The notes beneath the pieces were generated by a model. It was not told the DNA's origin, made no database searches, and saw nothing but the letters and a program-made list of their open reading frames with translations. From Pseudomonadota bacterium (lineage in GTDB: Bacteria > Pseudomonadota > Alphaproteobacteria > Rhizobiales > Xanthobacteraceae): a DNA stretch of 9,840 bases. The stretch covers positions 1 to 9,840 of the forward strand of contig JAEXXW010000169.1 in NCBI GenBank assembly GCA_023405565.1. The letters run 5' to 3'. This document shows, piece by piece, positions 6,433-9,840 of this stretch (positions within the stretch are counted from its first letter, which is position 1; each line of letters begins with the position of its first letter). Made by a program: the position numbers and the translations under genes.

Positions 6433-6958
6433 GGATCATGATCATCTGGCGACCTTCGAACCGCGCATCCATCTCGACCTTGGCGAGAGGGCCCAGATCT
6501 TCCTTCACGCGGTCGAGCAGCTTGGTGCCCAGTTCCTGGTGCGCCATTTCGCGGCCACGGAAGCGCAGCGTCACCTTGACCTTGTCGCCTTCCTCGAAGA
6601 ACCGCTTCATCGCCCGCATTTTCACGTCATAGTCGTGATCGTCGATCATCGGGCGCAGCTTGATTTCCTTGACCTCGACCACCTTTTGCCGCTTGCGGGC
6701 TTCGGCGGCCTTTTTCTGGGCCTGGAATTTGTATTTGCCATAATCGAGAAGCTTGCAGACCGGCGGGTTCGCGTTCGGCGAAATCTCGACCAAGTCGAGG
6801 CCGGCTTCGGCTGCTTTCTCAAGGGCGACTTGAATGGGAACGGTGCCGTGGTTGGTACCGTCCTGGTCGATCAACTGGACCTCTCGGTTGCGGATCTCCT
6901 CGTTGACGCGCGGACCGTCTTTCTGGACGGCAGGCGCTGCCTTCATTGGACGACGAAT
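6419..6958 (-). CDS. infC: Translation initiation factor IF3 with an AUU start codon
   Basis: IF3 binds the 30S subunit, keeps subunits apart and rejects wrong initiation codons. The protein (179 aa from the AUU start) has an N-terminal domain ([11 protein letters not shown], about 13-23; Gly-Leu-Asp-Leu-Val-Glu-Ile-Ser-Pro, about 53-61; Val-Cys-Lys-Leu-Leu-Asp-Tyr-Gly-Lys, about 67-75), a lysine-rich linker, and a C-terminal domain (Lys-Glu-Ile-Lys-Leu-Arg-Pro, about 97-103; Arg-Phe-Arg-Gly-Arg-Glu-Met-Ala-His, about 132-140). The first ATG (6944-6946) lies 19 bases from the only good Shine-Dalgarno, GGGAG (6966-6970). An in-frame ATT at 6956-6958 lies exactly 7 bases from it and adds (Met)-Arg-Arg-Pro, the usual alphaproteobacterial IF3 start. 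E. coli infC also uses AUU, letting IF3 repress its own synthesis. The gene has its own candidate promoter upstream. Confidence 0.95.
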   Translation of the reverse strand: MRRPMKAAPAVQKDGPRVNEEIRNREVQLIDQDGTNHGTVPIQVALEKAAEAGLDLVEISPNANPPVCKLLDYGKYKFQAQKKAAEARKRQKVVEVKEIKLRPMIDDHDYDVKMRAMKRFFEEGDKVKVTLRFRGREMAHQELGTKLLDRVKEDLGPLAKVEMDARFEGRQMIMILAPR

Positions 6959-6965
6959 GGATAAT

Positions 6966-6970
6966 CTCCC
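6966..6970 (-). promoter_or_regulatory. infC Shine-Dalgarno that decides the AUU start
   Basis: GGGAG on the minus strand, 7 bases before ATT 6956-6958 and 19 bases before the first in-frame ATG. The spacing supports the AUU start and argues against the ATG. Confidence 0.75.
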
Positions 6971-7060
6971 TGGCTGTTACTGCTGCTGTCCGGAAAAGGG
7001 GGCGAAGGGCGGCCGTGGTCATAGCACCAGCGCCCCGTGAAACCCATCCGGCCAGCCCTC

Positions 7061-7089
7061 AAGATCGGGACAAAAGGGGCACAAGTCAA
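7061..7089 (-). promoter_or_regulatory. Candidate sigma-70-type promoter of infC
   Basis: TTGACT (7084-7089) and GATCTT (7061-7066) on the minus strand are 17 bases apart. The -35 box is close to consensus, the -10 box weaker. It lies in the 180-base gap between the glycosyltransferase and infC and would give a leader of about 95 bases. Confidence 0.4.
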
Positions 7090-7138
7090 CGGGAACGGTG
7101 CTGAAAGCGTCCGCGATCCCGCGATTTTGAGCAAAATA

Positions 7139-8473
7139 CTACGAACGCGCCGCGGTCTTGGGCTGAACGAGACCGGAATAAAGCCGTAGCGTCAGGTCGC
7201 TGATCGTGGCCCGGTTGAAATGCTCCATCACCCAATGCCGCCCCCGCAAGCCGATGGCATGGTGCTGCGCAGGTGACATGGAGAACAGGCTGACAAGGCC
7301 GGCAGCCAGGGCCGCGTCGTCTCCGGCTGAGAAACGCAGGCCCGTCATCCGCTCATCGGGCACGGCAGGCGGTGCCAGAACCACGTCCGGACCGGCCCCG
7401 AGATCCGATGCAATCACCGGCCGTTCCATCGCCTGCCCTTCCAGGATGGCACGCTGCAGCCCCTCCTGCTGGACCGCAGCCGACACGACCACCGACGCAA
7501 CCGCATAGGACGCCGGCAGATCGTCCACCGGTCCGATCAGGCGCACCACGCCGGCGAGGTCATCGGCGAGCACTTCATCCCAAAGCTCGCCGGTGTAGCG
7601 GCTATGGCCTTCGTCTTCGCCGACAAAGGCGAAAACGAAATCCTTCATGCCCATGTCCTTCAGACGTCGCGCTGCGCGTACGGCCACGTGGTGGCCTTTT
7701 CGTCGCAGCATCCGGCCAACGACAAGAATCACTTTGTCACTGGGTGTGACGCCCATGATCCGGCGCATGGCATCGATGCGCTCGATCGAGACATTGGCGG
7801 GATTGAAAAGATCGAAATCGATGCTCGCCGGCACGATGCTGATCTTGCTGCTGGGAACGCAATGGCGTTCGCAGATGAGGTCCGCGAGTTGATCACTCGC
7901 GGCGATGATCTTGTCGCCCCGCGCCATGACGCTGTTGTAAAGGCGCTTCAATGCATTCTGTTCGCGGAAGCCCTTGTACCAGCTTGTGACGAATGGCTTG
8001 TGTGTCAGCTTCGAGGCGACATAGGCACTCCACGCCGGTGCCCGGCCATGTGCGTGAATGATGTCGCAGTTATGTTGACGGACGATACGGGAAATCACAG
8101 CGACGTTGCGGGCGATGATCACCGGATTCTTGCTCGCCACATCGGCATAAATAAATTCACCGCCGGCTTCGACAATCTGCGCTTCCAGCCGGCCGCCACG
8201 TGACACGACAATGGCACGGTTGCCGGCGTCGGTCAGAATTCGGACAAGATCAACTGCGCCCATTTCCGCTGCGCCTGCGTGCAGGGTCGGCACCACGATC
8301 AGGACGGTGAGTGGCTGGGGTAACGACGTGGCGTCGTTGTCTTGCATTGCGGCAGGTTCCGCCTGCTCAGCATAACTTGGTGCTTTTCGTGCGGCAGAAC
8401 CGGAATTCACGCTTGTCCCCATGCCCCATCGGCGAACGCGAACGAACACCGTGGCGATAGCCGGCCGGCCCAT
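7139..8473 (-). CDS. GT4-type glycosyltransferase (GT-B fold)
   Basis: A predicted retaining glycosyltransferase (444 aa as drawn) that would move a sugar from a nucleotide-sugar donor to a lipid or polysaccharide acceptor on the cytoplasmic side of the inner membrane. The GT-B N-lobe starts near 55 (Leu-Thr-Val-Leu-Ile-Val-Val-Pro-Thr-Leu-His-x-Gly-Gly/Ala) and contains Ile-Ile-His-Ala-His-Gly-Arg (138-144). The C-lobe has Val-Val-Gly-Arg-x(4)-Lys-Gly (251-260, Arg254 and Lys259 for the donor phosphates) and the Glu-x7-Glu motif (Glu337 and Glu345) followed by Ala-x-Glu-Arg-Pro-Val-Ile-Ala-Ser-Asp. The first about 54 residues are Ala/Ser-rich and unlike the family; the start is uncertain, with ATGs at 8473, 8422 and 8347 and no strong Shine-Dalgarno before any. 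There are no sugar-synthesis or export genes nearby, so the acceptor cannot be guessed. It stands 180 bases upstream of infC. Confidence 0.88.
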   Translation of the reverse strand: MGRPAIATVFVRVRRWGMGTSVNSGSAARKAPSYAEQAEPAAMQDNDATSLPQPLTVLIVVPTLHAGAAEMGAVDLVRILTDAGNRAIVVSRGGRLEAQIVEAGGEFIYADVASKNPVIIARNVAVISRIVRQHNCDIIHAHGRAPAWSAYVASKLTHKPFVTSWYKGFREQNALKRLYNSVMARGDKIIAASDQLADLICERHCVPSSKISIVPASIDFDLFNPANVSIERIDAMRRIMGVTPSDKVILVVGRMLRRKGHHVAVRAARRLKDMGMKDFVFAFVGEDEGHSRYTGELWDEVLADDLAGVVRLIGPVDDLPASYAVASVVVSAAVQQEGLQRAILEGQAMERPVIASDLGAGPDVVLAPPAVPDERMTGLRFSAGDDAALAAGLVSLFSMSPAQHHAIGLRGRHWVMEHFNRATISDLTLRLYSGLVQPKTAARS

Positions 8474-8558
8474 GTGGGATCTTCAAAAAAGATACATCGA
8501 CCGGACGGTAGCTGATAGGCCCTATTCAGCCGCGATGCAAACGGACTGGCCAACCTGT

Positions 8559-8587
8559 ATTCACCAGCTGGCAGGCCTGCACGTCAA
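8559..8587 (-). promoter_or_regulatory. Possible promoter of the glycosyltransferase gene
   Basis: In the 152-base divergent gap, TTGACG (8582-8587, minus strand) is followed after 17 bases by GTGAAT (8559-8564). The -10 match is poor. The same gap holds a small inverted repeat ATCTT/AAGAT (8479-8493) just before the 8473 start codon. I see no convincing promoter for the plus-strand hydrolase. Confidence 0.25.
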
Positions 8588-8625
8588 TTTGGGGCGAAAA
8601 AGAGAAAGAGGACAGGGCGCTGACG

Positions 8626-9399
8626 ATGGCTAACGATGAATTGACTTCGATTGAGGTCGGCGAAGGCGATTTGCGGCGGACCATTGCAGTCCGGCGCCGG
8701 GCTGGCCGCAAGCCGGGGTTGATCTGGCTCGGTGGTTTCAAGTCCGACATGAAAGGCACCAAAGCTGCGGCGCTCGATCAATGGGCGCATGAGCGGGAGC
8801 GGGCCTGCATACGGTTTGATTATTCCGGTCACGGCGAATCGGGTGGCAACTTTGCCGACGGCACGATCGGGCGATGGCTCGACGAAAGTTGCAGCGTGTT
8901 CGAGCAATTCTGTGACGGTCCGACGATTGCGATCGGCTCGTCGATGGGCGGCTGGATATCGCTGCTGCTTGCGCAGCGCTTGCGAGAAAGGAAATTGCGT
9001 GGCGAACTTGCGGGCCTCGTGCTGATTGCGCCCGCCGTCGATTTCACCGACGTGCTGATGTGGCAGCGCTTCACGCCCGATATCAAGAAGCAGCTTGAAG
9101 AGACCGGCAAATGGGAGCGTCCGTCCGAGTATTCGGACGAGCCTTATCTCATCACGCGTCGGCTCATCGAGGAGGGCCGCAATCATTTGCTGCTTGGCGG
9201 TCTGATTGAAACCGGGTGCCCGGTGCGCATTCTGCAAGGCGTGAAGGACGAGGACGTGCCATGGGAGCACGCGGTGTCGCTCGTCTCGCGGATCGCGCGC
9301 GATGATGTCGTGCTGACGCTGGTGAAGGACGGCGATCATCGTCTGTCGCGCCCGGAAGATATCGAACGGCTGCTGGCGGCCGTCGGCGAATTCAACTAG
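8626..9399 (+). CDS. Alpha/beta hydrolase, ABHD10-like serine esterase/thioesterase
   Basis: A 257-residue single-domain alpha/beta hydrolase with all three catalytic residues visible: the nucleophile elbow Gly-Ser-Ser-Met-Gly-Gly (104-109, Ser106), the acid Asp208 in Gly-Val-Lys-Asp-Glu-Asp-Val-Pro (205-212), and His238 in Gly-Asp-His-Arg-Leu. The early strands Leu-Ile-Trp-Leu-Gly-Gly-Phe-Lys-Ser-Asp-Met (32-42) and Arg-Phe-Asp-Tyr-Ser-Gly-His-Gly-Glu-Ser (63-72) match the pattern of mitochondrial ABHD10, which cleaves S-acyl groups and acyl-glucuronides; the bacterial substrate is not known. There is no signal peptide, so it is cytoplasmic. Start ATG 8626-8628 has AGGG at 8614-8617; no nearer start is better. 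An enoyl-CoA hydratase gene follows 31 bases later on the same strand, suggesting a shared role in acyl-group metabolism. Confidence 0.88.
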   Translation: MANDELTSIEVGEGDLRRTIAVRRRAGRKPGLIWLGGFKSDMKGTKAAALDQWAHERERACIRFDYSGHGESGGNFADGTIGRWLDESCSVFEQFCDGPTIAIGSSMGGWISLLLAQRLRERKLRGELAGLVLIAPAVDFTDVLMWQRFTPDIKKQLEETGKWERPSEYSDEPYLITRRLIEEGRNHLLLGGLIETGCPVRILQGVKDEDVPWEHAVSLVSRIARDDVVLTLVKDGDHRLSRPEDIERLLAAVGEFN

Positions 9400-9430
9400 A
9401 GGCATGTCTTGAAGGTGGAGGCGGAACGCA

Positions 9431-9840
9431 ATGACCTATCAAACCATTCAAGTCGAAACCAAGGGCAAGGTCGGTGTGATCCGGCTGAACAGGCCGCAGG
9501 CTTTGAACGCGCTGAATTCAGAACTCGCGGGCGAAGTCGGGAAAGCCATCGCAGCCTTTGAGGCCGATGCCGGGATCGGGTGCATTGTGCTCACCGGTTC
9601 GGAGAAGGCATTCGCCGCGGGCGCCGACATCAAGGAGATGGCCGGCAAGGATTATATGGATGCGCTGTTCGGCAATTTTGCCGCCGATTGGAATGCCGCT
9701 GCGCGGGCGCGCAAGCCGGTGATCGCGGCGGTGGCTGGCTTTGCCCTCGGTGGCGTCTGCGAGCTGGCGATGCAGTGCGACATGATCATCGCGGCCGACA
9801 ACGCGAGATTCGGCCAACCGGAGATCAAGCTCGGCATCAT
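9431..9840 (+). CDS. Enoyl-CoA hydratase (crotonase family), N-terminal part
   Basis: The frame starts at ATG 9431-9433 and is still open at the window edge, giving 136 residues of a family usually about 258 long. The Shine-Dalgarno GGAGG (9417-9421) is 9 bases upstream. Crotonase landmarks: Ile-Arg-Leu-Asn-Arg-Pro-x-Ala-Leu-Asn-Ala-Leu (17-28), the first oxyanion-hole loop [10 protein letters not shown] (61-70), the second loop [11 protein letters not shown] (103-113), and Phe-Gly-Gln-Pro-Glu-Ile-Lys-Leu-Gly (127-135). Glu111 and Glu131 correspond to the two catalytic glutamates that add water to trans-2-enoyl-CoA, so this should be a true hydratase rather than an isomerase-only relative. 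Val109 replaces the more usual third glycine. In several Rhizobiales a similar gene lies near rpsT and dnaA; whether that holds here is beyond the window. Confidence 0.93.
   Translation, partial: MTYQTIQVETKGKVGVIRLNRPQALNALNSELAGEVGKAIAAFEADAGIGCIVLTGSEKAFAAGADIKEMAGKDYMDALFGNFAADWNAAARARKPVIAAVAGFALGGVCELAMQCDMIIAADNARFGQPEIKLGI

Noticed and set aside
7124..7137. Small palindrome ATTTTG-AG-CAAAAT just after the glycosyltransferase stop codon, considered as a terminator.
   Set aside because: The stem is A/T only apart from one pair and the loop is too tight; no T-run follows in the direction of transcription.
8584..9405. A 273-codon minus-strand frame covering the hydrolase gene.
   Set aside because: It is the exact antisense shadow of a hydrolase with all catalytic motifs intact. 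Its translation shows no family signature.
1..9840. CRISPR arrays, insertion sequences, tRNA genes, phage attachment sites.
   Set aside because: No regularly spaced repeats, transposase or integrase reading frame, or cloverleaf-forming sequence was seen; the window is almost wholly coding.

Overview
The window looks like chromosomal DNA from a GC-rich alphaproteobacterium of the order Hyphomicrobiales (Rhizobiales), most likely near the Bradyrhizobiaceae (Bradyrhizobium, Rhodopseudomonas, Afipia, Nitrobacter). The pointers are a BA14K-family secreted protein, an IF3 with the alphaproteobacterial Arg-Arg-Pro N-terminus, the proteins' general character, and a paired palindromic intergenic element of the kind common in that family. 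The genus is an inference; no database was searched.

Layout. Left edge (1-363): the 3' end of a PP-loop ATPase gene of the diphthine-ammonia-ligase-like family, closed by a clean terminator that also serves the converging minus-strand block. Centre (389-6958, mostly minus strand, read right to left): the conserved bacterial cluster infC - rpmI - rplT - pheS - pheT, encoding IF3, ribosomal proteins L35 and L20, and both subunits of phenylalanyl-tRNA synthetase. A BA14K secreted protein gene follows on the same strand after a hairpin. The cluster has two insertions: a plus-strand gene for a small secreted protein between infC and rpmI, and a three-helix membrane protein gene wedged between pheS and pheT. 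Right part (7139-9840): a minus-strand GT4-type glycosyltransferase upstream of infC, then, divergently, an ABHD10-like alpha/beta hydrolase and the start of an enoyl-CoA hydratase gene that runs off the window.

How the genes work together. infC, rpmI, rplT, pheS and pheT are translation genes, expected to be highly expressed and growth-rate controlled. The plus-strand insertion means rpmI-rplT-pheST cannot simply be co-transcribed from an infC promoter without reading through an antisense gene, so the rpmI side probably has its own promoter. The hydrolase and hydratase form a likely two-gene acyl-metabolism unit.

Most useful observations. (1) infC almost certainly starts at a non-canonical AUU codon with a well placed Shine-Dalgarno, as in E. 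coli. (2) An unrecognised membrane protein is tightly coupled to pheS. (3) A perfect 18-bp palindrome abuts the rpmI ribosome-binding site. (4) A REP-like pair of hairpins lies between rplT and pheS. (5) Stem-loops are built across the stop codons of pheT and infC. I found no CRISPR array, transposase, tRNA or rRNA, and no convincing new multi-gene system.
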